Below are positions 46,666 to 53,862 of a stretch of DNA of 64,000 nucleotides, in pieces. The translations under genes were made by a program, and so were the position numbers. This stretch comes from Succinatimonas sp. CAG:777 (GTDB lineage: Bacteria; Pseudomonadota; Gammaproteobacteria; Enterobacterales; Succinivibrionaceae): assembly GCA_000431835.1 (NCBI GenBank), contig HF987952.1, positions 67,816 through 131,815 of the forward strand. The letters are read 5' to 3'. Position 1 is the first letter of the stretch. Each line of letters opens with the position of its first letter. The notes beneath the pieces are model-generated. The model had not been told where the DNA came from. It did not search any database and saw only the letters and a program-made list of their open reading frames with translations.

Positions 46666-46866
46666 ATGCTGACAAGAATTATAGATCAACTTTTAATCCA
46701 CTATTTTGATACATCAAATACAGCCTTACTAAAGATTTTCTTACAAAATACTACATTCAAGATTGAAAGAAGTTGGAATATTGGCAAAAATTCAGTTCAA
46801 ATTAGTTGGAAAAGAGGTCAATTTTATTCAAATTTAGGTTGGAAAAATGGCAATTCATATCTATAA
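46666..46866 (+). pseudogene. Truncated duplicate of the DUF4143 ATPase 5' end
   Basis: The first 22 codons (MLTRIIDQLLIHYFDTSNTALL) clearly duplicate the start of the intact ATPase at 46899 (MLTRTVDRILIDHFKISKTALL). After that similarity ends, and the open frame simply runs through the second repeat array, translating the repeats (for example SWKRGQFYSN and GWKNGNS). It is therefore the broken product of a tandem duplication that copied the repeats and gene start. Confidence 0.7.
46771..46858 (+). repeat. Repeat array B: three GTTGGAAAA-type repeats before the ATPase gene
   Basis: Copies begin at 46771, 46804 and 46837 (GTTGG at 46772, 46805 and 46838), spaced 33 and 33 bp. The final copy is 61 bp before the ATPase ATG at 46899, the same distance as in array A. 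Copies 1, 2 and 3 of each array are most alike, and the bases after copy 3 also match (TAGATAAA before each start), so the two arrays are a duplicated control region. Confidence 0.8.
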
Positions 46867-46898
46867 GTTAGATAAAATAAACTTTAAAGAGCTTTTAA

Positions 46899-48257
46899 AT
46901 GCTAACTAGAACTGTAGATCGAATTTTGATCGACCATTTTAAAATATCCAAAACAGCCCTATTAATTGAAGGAGCTCGACAGATTGGAAAAACATTCTCA
47001 ATTAGACAGTTTGGAAAAAAATTCAAAACCTACATTGAAATCAATTTTATCGAACAACCTGAAGCAATTTCTTTGTTCAAAGATCTAAGTAACACAAAAG
47101 ATCTTCTTGCAAGACTGTCTCTATTCACAAAACAAAAACTCATAAAAAGAGATACCCTTATCTTTTTTGACGAGGTACAGATCTGTCCAGAAGTTATAAC
47201 ATATATTAAATTTCTTGTTGATGAAGGATCTTATAATTACATTCTCTCTGGTTCTCTTTTAGGAATTGAAATCAATGATCTTAGATCAGTACCGGTAGGC
47301 TACCTGACTATAAAAAGGATGTTCCCTCTTACATTTAGAGAATTTGCATTGAATCTCGGATTGAACTCAAGCATCCTAGAAAATCTTGAAACATCTTTTA
47401 AGGAGAAAAAGCCTGTTGATGATTTTATCCATAAGAAAATGATGGAACTGTTTAGAGTTTACCTAGTGGTAGGAGGCATGCCTGCTGCTGTAAACAGGTA
47501 CATAGAAACGAACAACCTTAATGAAGGAATTGACATACAAAATCAAATAGTTAATCTCTATAAAAAAGACATTACTCAATATGACAAGAACAATAAGCTT
47601 GCAATAGCTCAGATCTTTGAACTAATAGCACCTCAACTTAACAGTCAAAACAAACGCTTTATCATCAAAGATATCAAATCAGGAGTCAAGTTTGATAGGT
47701 ATGAAAATAGCTTTCTCTGGTTGAAAGACGCAGGTTTCGCTTTACCTGTTTACAACGTAGAAACACCAAAGATCCCCTTAAAATTATCAAAATCTAGAAG
47801 TTTATTCAAATTGTTCATGAGTGACGTAGGACTTTTAGCATCAGAGTACTCTCAAGGAATTCAACTAAAAATCATTAGTGGGGACGACAAATTAAACTAT
47901 GGCGCAATCTTTGAGAACTATATAGCTCAAGAATTAACCGCTTGTGAACACGATCTTTACTACTATAACAATAAGAAAAGAGGAGAACTCGATTTTTTAA
48001 TCGAATATGATGGTGAAGTGCTTCCTATAGAAGTTAAGTCTGGTAAAGATTACAAAGTCCACAGAGCGCTTTCAAATATAATGGATTGTGGAGAATTTAA
48101 TCTAAACAGAGCTTTGATCTTTAATAACTCGAATTTGAAGGTTGAAGGAAAACTGACTTACGCACCTATTTACATGGCAATGTTTTTGAAACAAGAAATT
48201 AATGATGAAGACTCCATCTACAAGATCGATCTATCAGAGCTCAATAAAAGGTTCTAA
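46899..48257 (+). CDS. AAA_14/DUF4143 family ATPase
   Basis: The 452-residue protein has Walker A GARQIGKT at 25-32, Walker B TLIFFDEVQ with Asp91-Glu92, an SGSLLG sensor near 128, and a C-terminal DUF4143 region with nuclease-like residues (GAIFENYIAQEL, RGELDFLIEYDG, PIEVKSGKDY). This family is common in anaerobes and archaea and often occurs in many copies; its role is unknown, with mobile-element or defence links suspected. No signal peptide. It follows repeat array B closely and may be autoregulated through it. The GRQVGKT-to-GARQIGKT variation is within family limits. Confidence 0.88.
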   Translation: MLTRTVDRILIDHFKISKTALLIEGARQIGKTFSIRQFGKKFKTYIEINFIEQPEAISLFKDLSNTKDLLARLSLFTKQKLIKRDTLIFFDEVQICPEVITYIKFLVDEGSYNYILSGSLLGIEINDLRSVPVGYLTIKRMFPLTFREFALNLGLNSSILENLETSFKEKKPVDDFIHKKMMELFRVYLVVGGMPAAVNRYIETNNLNEGIDIQNQIVNLYKKDITQYDKNNKLAIAQIFELIAPQLNSQNKRFIIKDIKSGVKFDRYENSFLWLKDAGFALPVYNVETPKIPLKLSKSRSLFKLFMSDVGLLASEYSQGIQLKIISGDDKLNYGAIFENYIAQELTACEHDLYYYNNKKRGELDFLIEYDGEVLPIEVKSGKDYKVHRALSNIMDCGEFNLNRALIFNNSNLKVEGKLTYAPIYMAMFLKQEINDEDSIYKIDLSELNKRF

Positions 48258-48268
48258 ATACGGTTCAT

Positions 48269-48343
48269 GATTACGAATAATTATCCGTAATTTGATTTAT
48301 TTGTTTTATAAGCATTTTTAGATTTTTTTAATTATTCGTAATC
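48269..48343. repeat. 14-bp inverted repeat after the ATPase gene
   Basis: GATTACGAATAATT (48269-48282) and AATTATTCGTAATC (48330-48343) are perfect complements 47 bp apart. The left arm also begins a near-perfect 20-bp palindrome running to GTAA at 48290. It lies between the ATPase stop and a transposase remnant, so it may be a mobile-element end or a terminator. Confidence 0.55.
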
Positions 48344-48376
48344 TGACTTTTAAATCAATGGTAAAACAGTCAATAA

Positions 48377-49054
48377 AAGATCTTTGTCCATGTATTCAAC
48401 GATCAAAAAAGAGCAGGTGCTTTTACTAAAAAAATTCAAAAGCGTCGTAACGACATCATGCAAATGCTAAAGGATGGCATGACCTTAGATGCTACCAATC
48501 AAAGCTTTGCAGATAAATATTTAATACAGGACGAAAACGGAGGTATTACCCTGAATAACAAAGCCTTCCAAGATGCAAACCAGCATGCCGATATATTTGT
48601 GCTTGTATCAGATTCTGTCAGAGATGGTAAGCAGGCTTACTACGGTTATAAGGACAGACGTACTGTTGAAGACTGCTTCTTGGACTTAAAAGTAAAGATG
48701 TGCTGTGACAGGTTTAGAACCTCTAGTGAAGATTCTTTAGTAGGCAAGTGTTTCGTTGAATTTGTTGCCTTAAGTCTTTATATGAGAATGGAACATGACT
48801 TAAGAAAGCTTCTTGATAAAAATAAACCTGTTACTCATCACTCTGTTAAAACCATAATCAAGGAGTTTGATGGAATCACTGAAATAGGTTTTGCCGACAG
48901 TTTCATCACTATCAAGCCAATATCAAAAACTCAAAGAGAGTGTCTAAAGATCTTTAATACTGAAGAGCCTGTAAGCAAGTATGTTGAGAACATCGCTGTT
49001 CCTAACATGATCAAATATGCTAGAAAGCCTCACAGCGACAAAGCTGTGAATTGA
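48377..49054 (+). pseudogene. IS1634-like transposase, 5'-truncated
   Basis: An open frame after the TAA at 48374 reads KIFVHVFNDQKRAGAFTKKIQKRRNDI and continues to 49054 (about 225 residues). The DDE C-terminal part is present: YYGYKDRRTVEDCFLDLKVKM holds the conserved Tyr-x(2)-Arg-x(3)-Glu pattern of IS4/IS1634 transposases, followed by VEFVALSLYMRMEHDL. The N-terminal half with the first catalytic Asp is missing. Terminal repeats were not found. It stops 127 bp from tRNA-Gly. Confidence 0.75.
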
Positions 49055-49143
49055 GATTATACAAAATGAAACTTAGAGATCTGAACTAGTAGACAATACG
49101 TGAAAAACATGGGAACAAAAACGAGATCTTAGGGGGGCTAAAA

Positions 49144-49171
49144 GAAAAAAAGAACAGCCTCATGCTATTCT
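49144..49171 (-). terminator. Terminator of tRNA-Gly
   Basis: On the minus strand AGAATAGC pairs with GCTGTTCT (8 bp with one G-U, loop of 5), then TTTTTTC. It lies 11 nt after the tRNA CCA end. Confidence 0.8.
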
Positions 49172-49181
49172 TCCCTTCATT

Positions 49182-49257
49182 TGGAGCGGGAAACGAGGTT
49201 CGAACTCGCGACCCTAACCATGGCAAGGTTATGCTCTACCAACTGAGCTATTCCCGC
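49182..49257 (-). tRNA. tRNA-Gly (anticodon GCC)
   Basis: The minus strand folds as a full cloverleaf: acceptor GCGGGAA/TTCCCGC, D arm AGCTCAGTTGGTAGAGC, anticodon stem TAACC/GGTTA around TTGCCAT (GCC), T arm GCGAG/CTCGT region with TTCGAAC, and encoded CCA. It closely matches E. coli glyV. The promoter lies at 49272-49299. Confidence 0.97.
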
Positions 49258-49271
49258 ATCCAATGTGTGCC

Positions 49272-49299
49272 ATTATACAGAAAGATTTTTTCAGATCAA
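49272..49299 (-). promoter_or_regulatory. Promoter of tRNA-Gly
   Basis: On the minus strand TTGATC (49294-49299) and TATAAT (49272-49277) are 16 nt apart, just upstream of the tRNA. Confidence 0.75.
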
Positions 49300-49350
49300 G
49301 AATTTACAAAAAATTTTTCTTAAACTTTGGTTAATAATACCTAAAATTAG

Positions 49351-49368
49351 GTGGCAAAAAACTGCCAC
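49351..49368. promoter_or_regulatory. Flagellar palindrome, copy 1
   Basis: GTGGCAAAAAACTGCCAC is an 18-bp inverted repeat (GTGGCA/TGCCAC) about 110-120 bp upstream of the first flagellin's sigma-54-like promoter. Near-identical palindromes occur at 51006-51023 and 52777-52791. Distance and symmetry suit an enhancer-binding protein of the FlrC/FleQ class. Confidence 0.65.
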
Positions 49369-49476
49369 TACTATCTTTCTCTCCATCACCTTCTTTTGAT
49401 AATAAATCAAAATTTAAAATTATTTCTATTATTTATCAAAATATTAGCAAAATTCTTTTATATAACATTTAAAAGT

Positions 49477-49492
49477 TGGCACGTAATTTTCA
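49477..49492 (+). promoter_or_regulatory. Sigma-54-like promoter of flagellin 1
   Basis: TGGCACG, four bases, TTTCA. The -24 element is the perfect consensus; the -12 element has TC where GC is usual. The identical variant stands in front of the second flagellin, which supports use. The predicted leader is about 50 nt. Confidence 0.7.
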
Positions 49493-49551
49493 TATAAATT
49501 TTCAAGCAAATAAAAGCAGTTAAAAAACTGCATATTTTAGGAGAGAAAAAA

Positions 49552-50496
49552 ATGTCTTTATATGTTCAGACCAATGTATCATCTCTGAACTCTCAGAGAA
49601 GATTAAATAGCGCAACCAAATCGCTTGATACAACTTACCAGAGATTATCTTCAGGTCTTCGCATCAATTCTGCAAAGGATGATGCTGCAGGTCTGCAGAT
49701 CTCAAACCGACTGACCAATCAGATTAACGGTTTACAGCAGGGTAACCGTAATGCAAACGACGGTATTGCATTATGCCAGACTATGGAAGGTGCTCTTGAT
49801 GAGACCACCTCAATGTTACAGCGTATCCGTACCCTGGCAATTCAGGCAGCAAACGGTACTAATACCACAGTTGACAGACAGGCTATTCAGCAGGAAGTCG
49901 CTCAGCTTTCAGCAGAAATCACCCGTATTGCTTGTAAGACCACCTTCGCAGGTCGTCAATGTCTAGCCGGTGTTGCAGGCTCTGATCATGGCGGTGTTCT
50001 GGACAGTAAGGGAAAAGTTACATTCCAGGTTGGAGCCTATGCCTTTGATACCTTAGGCGTAAGTATGTCAAACGGCTTTACACTGTCAGGAATCTACGCA
50101 GAAAAGCACGGTACAAATAAAATTACATCAGCTAATCCATTAGACGAACAGAAGGCCGGACTATACCTAAACGCAAATAAAGCATACGAGTTTAACTGCT
50201 ACACACAGTGTAACGCTCAGTACACCATTCAGGCTATTGATGAAATCATCAACGTGGTTGATTCAAAGAGAGCTGAACTTGGTGCTATTCAGAACCGTAT
50301 GGAATCCACCATCAGAAACCAGGAAAACGTTGCCGAAAACGTGTCCGACGCACGATCAAGAATTCGTGATGCCGATTATGCCGAGGAAGCATCAAATCTG
50401 TCAGCACAGAACATCGTGCAACAGGCTGCAACCTCAATCTTAACTCAGGCAAATCAGCGTCCATCAATTGCTATGTCTCTTTTAAATGGAGGTTAG
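49552..50496 (+). CDS. Flagellin (first tandem copy)
   Basis: The 314-residue filament subunit has the conserved N-terminal D0/D1 region (VQTNVSSLNSQRRL, TYQRLSSGLRINSAKDDAAGLQIS) and C-terminal helix (SRIRDADYAEEASNLS, NIVQQAATSILTQANQRP). The TLR5-binding stretch LQRIRTLAIQAANG is kept. The central variable domain is short. It contains five cysteines (ALCQT, ACKTTF, RQCLAG, FNCYTQCN), unusual because most exported flagellins lack them. AGGAG precedes the ATG. Export is by the flagellar type III system. The gene has its own promoter and terminator, 750 bp before a second flagellin that is about 80% alike. Confidence 0.96.
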   Translation: MSLYVQTNVSSLNSQRRLNSATKSLDTTYQRLSSGLRINSAKDDAAGLQISNRLTNQINGLQQGNRNANDGIALCQTMEGALDETTSMLQRIRTLAIQAANGTNTTVDRQAIQQEVAQLSAEITRIACKTTFAGRQCLAGVAGSDHGGVLDSKGKVTFQVGAYAFDTLGVSMSNGFTLSGIYAEKHGTNKITSANPLDEQKAGLYLNANKAYEFNCYTQCNAQYTIQAIDEIINVVDSKRAELGAIQNRMESTIRNQENVAENVSDARSRIRDADYAEEASNLSAQNIVQQAATSILTQANQRPSIAMSLLNGG

Positions 50497-50554
50497 TAGA
50501 ACAAGTTTACAAGAACCGTAATAAGGTTTCTCTCCTGAGCATTATATGCTCATT

Positions 50555-50581
50555 GGCCGGGAAAGCCTCCCGGCCCTTTTT
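50555..50581 (+). terminator. Terminator of flagellin 1
   Basis: GGCCGGGA pairs with TCCCGGCC (8 bp, loop AAGCC), followed by CTTTTT. Strong. Confidence 0.88.
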
Positions 50582-51005
50582 GGAGATTCCTTGTCTATTG
50601 GCTCTTACTTAAAATTTTTATGCATATCGTTTTTCTGTGATCTGATCTTTCTTTAAGATCGGAGCATTGCTAATGGCAATCATGAAATTCTCATAATAAA
50701 ACAGTAGCCAGATAATATAGCTGTCTTTGCGTTATTCATTACCCTGTCATTTACAAGAATAAAAATGGGTATGGCAATGTCTATCAAACAACACTCAAAT
50801 TACATCGATTTCCACTTACTACGCAGTCAACTATTCCTGATCATAAAATCGAACACTTTCTTTTATCTCATATTTAATTCACTAAAGCTGCATTCAGTAT
50901 TTAAGAATTATTCTTTCACTCTTCTAACAAATAAGAATTGTATGAGTTCTCGAAAAACGGGATTCTATAAAACTTATCTCCATAACTTTAACAGCTTGAA
51001 TTAAC
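50582..51005. other. Intergenic region between the flagellin genes
   Basis: About 420 bp with no convincing gene. A 79-codon open frame at 50765-51004 has no ribosome site, is rich in Phe/Leu/Asn as expected of A/T-rich non-coding sequence, and ends at the edge of the second palindrome. Confidence 0.4.
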
Positions 51006-51023
51006 GTGGCAAAAAATTGCCAT
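51006..51023. promoter_or_regulatory. Flagellar palindrome, copy 2
   Basis: GTGGCAAAAAATTGCCAT differs from copy 1 in two places and lies about 100-110 bp upstream of the second flagellin promoter, nearly the same distance as copy 1 from its promoter. Confidence 0.65.
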
Positions 51024-51119
51024 TCAAAGATTAATACGAGATTTACCTTTGACAATAGAGTAAACAATAATCTTAAATATTCTTAATAATCAAGGCATTA
51101 TTTTTTGTATTTTAAAAAT

Positions 51120-51135
51120 TGGCACGCATTTTTCA
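51120..51135 (+). promoter_or_regulatory. Sigma-54-like promoter of flagellin 2
   Basis: TGGCACG, four bases, TTTCA: the same arrangement and -12 variant as at 49477. The leader to the ATG at 51248 is about 100 nt, longer than for flagellin 1. Confidence 0.7.
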
Positions 51136-51247
51136 TATATAAAATCAGCTTTAGAAAAAGTCTTTTTTCTGGAGAGATATAAAAAGGCTTTAGAGCATTC
51201 TAAAGGATGAAATACCAAGTAATTGGATTTTTGGGGAGAAAAATAAA

Positions 51248-52186
51248 ATGGCTCTATATGTAAAAACAAATACCTCTGCCATCAATTCGCAGAGAAGATT
51301 AAATACAGCAACTAAATCATTAGATACAACTTATCAAAGATTGTCATCTGGTCTTCGCATCAATTCTGCTAAAGATGATGCAGCTGGTTTACAGATCTCT
51401 GATAGATTAACTTCTCAAATTAACGGTTTAGGCCAAGGTAACCGTAATGCTAATGACGGTATTGCTTTATGTCAGACCATGGAAGGTGCTCTAGATGAGA
51501 CCACATCCATGTTACAGCGTATCCGTACTCTGGCAATTCAGGCTGCTAACGGTACTAATACCACCAATGACAGACAGGCTATCCAGGAAGAAGTAGCTCA
51601 GCTGTCAGCTGAAATTACACGTATTGCATGTAAAACTACTTTCGCAGGTCGTCAGTGTATCGCTGGTGTTGGCGGTGCCGATAAAGGCGGTGTATTAGAC
51701 AGCAAAGGAAAAGTATCCTTTCAGGTTGGTGCATACGCTTTTGATACCTTAGGCATTTCCCTATCAAATGGTTTTACCATGTCAGGTATCTGTGCAGGTG
51801 CTGCAGGTGGCGCTATTGCCAGTGGCAAAGATAAGAGTACCACTCCAACCGGTGTCTATAAAAATGCTAATGACATGTACGAGTTTTCGGTTTTCACAGC
51901 ATCTGCAGCTCAACACACCATTGAATCTATCGATAAAATGATCAATGTGGTAGATTCTAAGCGTGCTGAGTTAGGTGCATTACAGAACCGTATGGAATCT
52001 ACAATTCGTAACCAGGAAAACGTATCTGAGAACGTATCAGATGCAAGATCACGTATTCGTGATGCTGATTACGCTGAGGAAGCTGCAAACCTATCAGCTC
52101 AGAACATTGTACAGCAGGCAGCAACAACTGTTCTGACACAGGCTAACTCAAGACCTCAGATCGCTTTAAGCCTACTAGGAAGCTAA
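51248..52186 (+). CDS. Flagellin (second tandem copy)
   Basis: The 312-residue flagellin matches the first copy at both ends (SSGLRINSAKDDAAGLQIS; SRIRDADYAEEAANLS) and keeps the TLR5 stretch. Differences are concentrated at about residues 185-220, where it has a Gly/Ala-rich segment (CAGAAGGAIASGKDKSTT). Four cysteines are present (ALCQT, ACKTTF, RQCIAG, GICAG), three shared with copy 1. GGGGAG precedes the ATG. Separate promoters suggest differential expression or a mixed filament. Confidence 0.96.
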   Translation: MALYVKTNTSAINSQRRLNTATKSLDTTYQRLSSGLRINSAKDDAAGLQISDRLTSQINGLGQGNRNANDGIALCQTMEGALDETTSMLQRIRTLAIQAANGTNTTNDRQAIQEEVAQLSAEITRIACKTTFAGRQCIAGVGGADKGGVLDSKGKVSFQVGAYAFDTLGISLSNGFTMSGICAGAAGGAIASGKDKSTTPTGVYKNANDMYEFSVFTASAAQHTIESIDKMINVVDSKRAELGALQNRMESTIRNQENVSENVSDARSRIRDADYAEEAANLSAQNIVQQAATTVLTQANSRPQIALSLLGS

Positions 52187-52215
52187 GCTTAAGATAAAAA
52201 TAACTACTCCCCTAT

Positions 52216-52240
52216 AGTACTCAGGTAATGCCTGAGTACT
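52216..52240 (+). terminator. Inverted repeat after flagellin 2
   Basis: AGTACTCAGG pairs with CCTGAGTACT (10 bp, loop of 5), 30 nt after the stop codon. No T run follows, so termination may be partial. Confidence 0.6.
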
Positions 52241-52326
52241 GGAGCAAGTGTTTATCGAGATTCTTAAAATTTAGTAAAATGTAAAATTATAAACAAGCTA
52301 TCTTTTATAGATACGCTTGGGTATCG

Positions 52327-52653
52327 CTATGCATAAACAGAGATACCTAGTTTTGAGGAAAGAGATTCTTTCTTTTCCTGATCTGACACTGCTGTATAAG
52401 CAGCTGCATATGATGATTTAGCTGTTTTTTGATTAATGTAGCGTTCAGCCTCTGCATATACGTTCTCTGAATTAGCTGAAGCTTTAATTGTAGATGACTG
52501 AGGGTATCTTTGCTCAAAAGCTACCTTCGTGGCATTAGCATCATCCTTATATGCCCTATTGTTTCTAGACTGCTCGTCAATTCTCTGACGGTTAGTAGTA
52601 CTCTGTATCAGTACAGATGAGCCCTGATAACTATTTACACTGCTTACAGCCAT
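52327..52653 (-). CDS. Small protein of unknown function linked to flagellins
   Basis: The 108-residue product starts MAVSSVNSYQGSSVLIQ and is hydrophilic, rich in Ser/Ala/Asn/Glu, with no membrane segment or signal peptide. It has predicted helices at about 55-75 (ENVYAEAERYINQ) and 80-100 (YAAAYTAVSDQEKKES). The N-terminal pattern of small polar residues is reminiscent of flagellar type III export substrates. I do not recognise a family. It lies convergent to flagellin 2, and the third flagellar palindrome is 120 bp upstream, so flagellar coregulation is likely. No clear sigma-54 promoter was found between them. Confidence 0.65.
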   Translation of the reverse strand: MAVSSVNSYQGSSVLIQSTTNRQRIDEQSRNNRAYKDDANATKVAFEQRYPQSSTIKASANSENVYAEAERYINQKTAKSSYAAAYTAVSDQEKKESLSSKLGISVYA

Positions 52654-52776
52654 TTAAACACATACCTTTTGGTTAATTCTTTTTTAGCTTCTTGATTTGT
52701 TATTAAAAACAAATTTTTTAATCTCAGATCATTTTAGTAAACAATGCCTTAAATATCCACTTTTTTGTAAAAGCAG

Positions 52777-52791
52777 TGGCAAAATTTGCCA
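52777..52791. promoter_or_regulatory. Flagellar palindrome, copy 3
   Basis: TGGCAAAATTTGCCA is a perfect palindrome (7-bp arms around a central A), one base shorter than copies 1 and 2. It stands 124 bp upstream of the small gene at 52327-52653 and 27 bp after the tsaB stop. Confidence 0.6.
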
Positions 52792-52817
52792 GTTTAAGCA
52801 TAGTTTAGTTATAAGGC

Positions 52818-53516
52818 TTAGTGATGTTGCTCTGATACTTTCTTCCAGGTAACTTCATTGCGCACATACAATGGAAGAGCCTGAGATGCGTCTACAGTCT
52901 TACCTTCTTCGAAGAGTTCTTTACCCTTTCCTAAAATAAACTGAGCCTGAGGAAAATCTGCACTTACGTTGGCATCTGAATCAAAACCATACTTTTGTAA
53001 AACAGCTATACCACTTCCTGCTAAAAGGTAATTGTCAGTTTTCAAAAGTGACTTAATTAAAGTAATAGCATCTTCTGGTTTTAACACGCGCTCTTCATCT
53101 AAAAGTTCTAATGAATTGTTTACATACTTATATACAGCTAAATAAACTTCCCCCATACGAGCATCAATTGATGACACTACATAATCAGGAGTTTTGTTAC
53201 TATCTGCTAAAGCTTCTATTGCTAGTGCTTCTAAGGAGGTTACTAAAGCTACCTTTTTATCTAGACCTAAAGCTAGACCTTGAGCTGTAGAAGCAGCAAT
53301 TCTTACACCTGTAAAAGAACCTGGTCCCTGACTTAAGACAATTCCGTCTAAGTCATTTTTAGTTAGAGAACTTTCCTTTAAGAGATCATCAATCATAGGA
53401 ATAATGATTTCAGCATGATGTTGAGGTGCTAATTCAGATTTAAAAGAAATTTTATCTTCATTTAAAAGTGCTACTGAGCAATTCTCTGTTGATGTTTCAA
53501 GTGCAAGTAATTTCAT
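52818..53516 (-). CDS. tsaB: tRNA threonylcarbamoyladenosine biosynthesis protein TsaB
   Basis: TsaB partners TsaD and TsaE in making t6A37 on ANN-decoding tRNAs. The 232-residue ASKHA-fold protein begins MKLLALETSTENCSVALL and has LSQGPGSFTGVRIAASTAQGLA and SSIDARMGEVYLAVY, all typical. It has no signal peptide. A DinG/YoaA-type helicase gene lies upstream after a 346-bp gap; the tsaB-yoaA pairing is known from E. coli. Confidence 0.95.
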   Translation of the reverse strand: MKLLALETSTENCSVALLNEDKISFKSELAPQHHAEIIIPMIDDLLKESSLTKNDLDGIVLSQGPGSFTGVRIAASTAQGLALGLDKKVALVTSLEALAIEALADSNKTPDYVVSSIDARMGEVYLAVYKYVNNSLELLDEERVLKPEDAITLIKSLLKTDNYLLAGSGIAVLQKYGFDSDANVSADFPQAQFILGKGKELFEEGKTVDASQALPLYVRNEVTWKKVSEQHH

Positions 53517-53862
53517 AAGATAAAATCCTCAAGTAAGAAAAGCATTTTTAGATATTGTAAACGACTATAACCAGCCATTTTGTGCATCGAGTAATTTTAT
53601 ACTTTTAGAAGTTGATTTTGAACACTTTATTCTTCAAAGAACTTACCTTTTGATTCTTTGATTTTTCATTTGGCAATTTAGATTTGACTTCGATGGGTAA
53701 AGGCTCATTGCTTTGAGTCTAGGCTTTAAAAGAATTCTAAAAGGCTCCTTTAAGCTAAGTAAGGAACAGCTTAAAGGAGAACGAATTTCCTATCTAACAA
53801 ATTCAGTATAGGTAGGCATCGTTCCAGATCATGACATGTTTATATAATTTTCAAAAATTTTT
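53517..53862. other. Intergenic region between the DinG-type gene and tsaB
   Basis: About 346 bp holding a terminator at 53745-53779 and, presumably, the tsaB promoter. No open frame of interest. Confidence 0.4.
53745..53779 (-). terminator. Terminator of the DinG/YoaA gene
   Basis: CTCCTTTAAGCT pairs perfectly with AGCTTAAAGGAG (12 bp, 11-base loop); on the minus strand CCTTTTAGAATTC follows. Confidence 0.7.

Noticed and set aside
46538..46858. CRISPR-like spacing of repeats
   Set aside because: Only two sets of three short imperfect repeats with 12-13-bp gaps, no cas genes, and the second set is a duplication of the first. They behave as promoter-region sites, not a CRISPR array.
46666..46866. 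Separate small gene upstream of the DUF4143 ATPase
   Set aside because: Only the first 22 codons match the ATPase start; the rest is translated repeat array. It is a duplication by-product.
50765..51004. 79-codon open frame between the flagellins
   Set aside because: No ribosome site, non-coding composition, and it ends on the regulatory palindrome.
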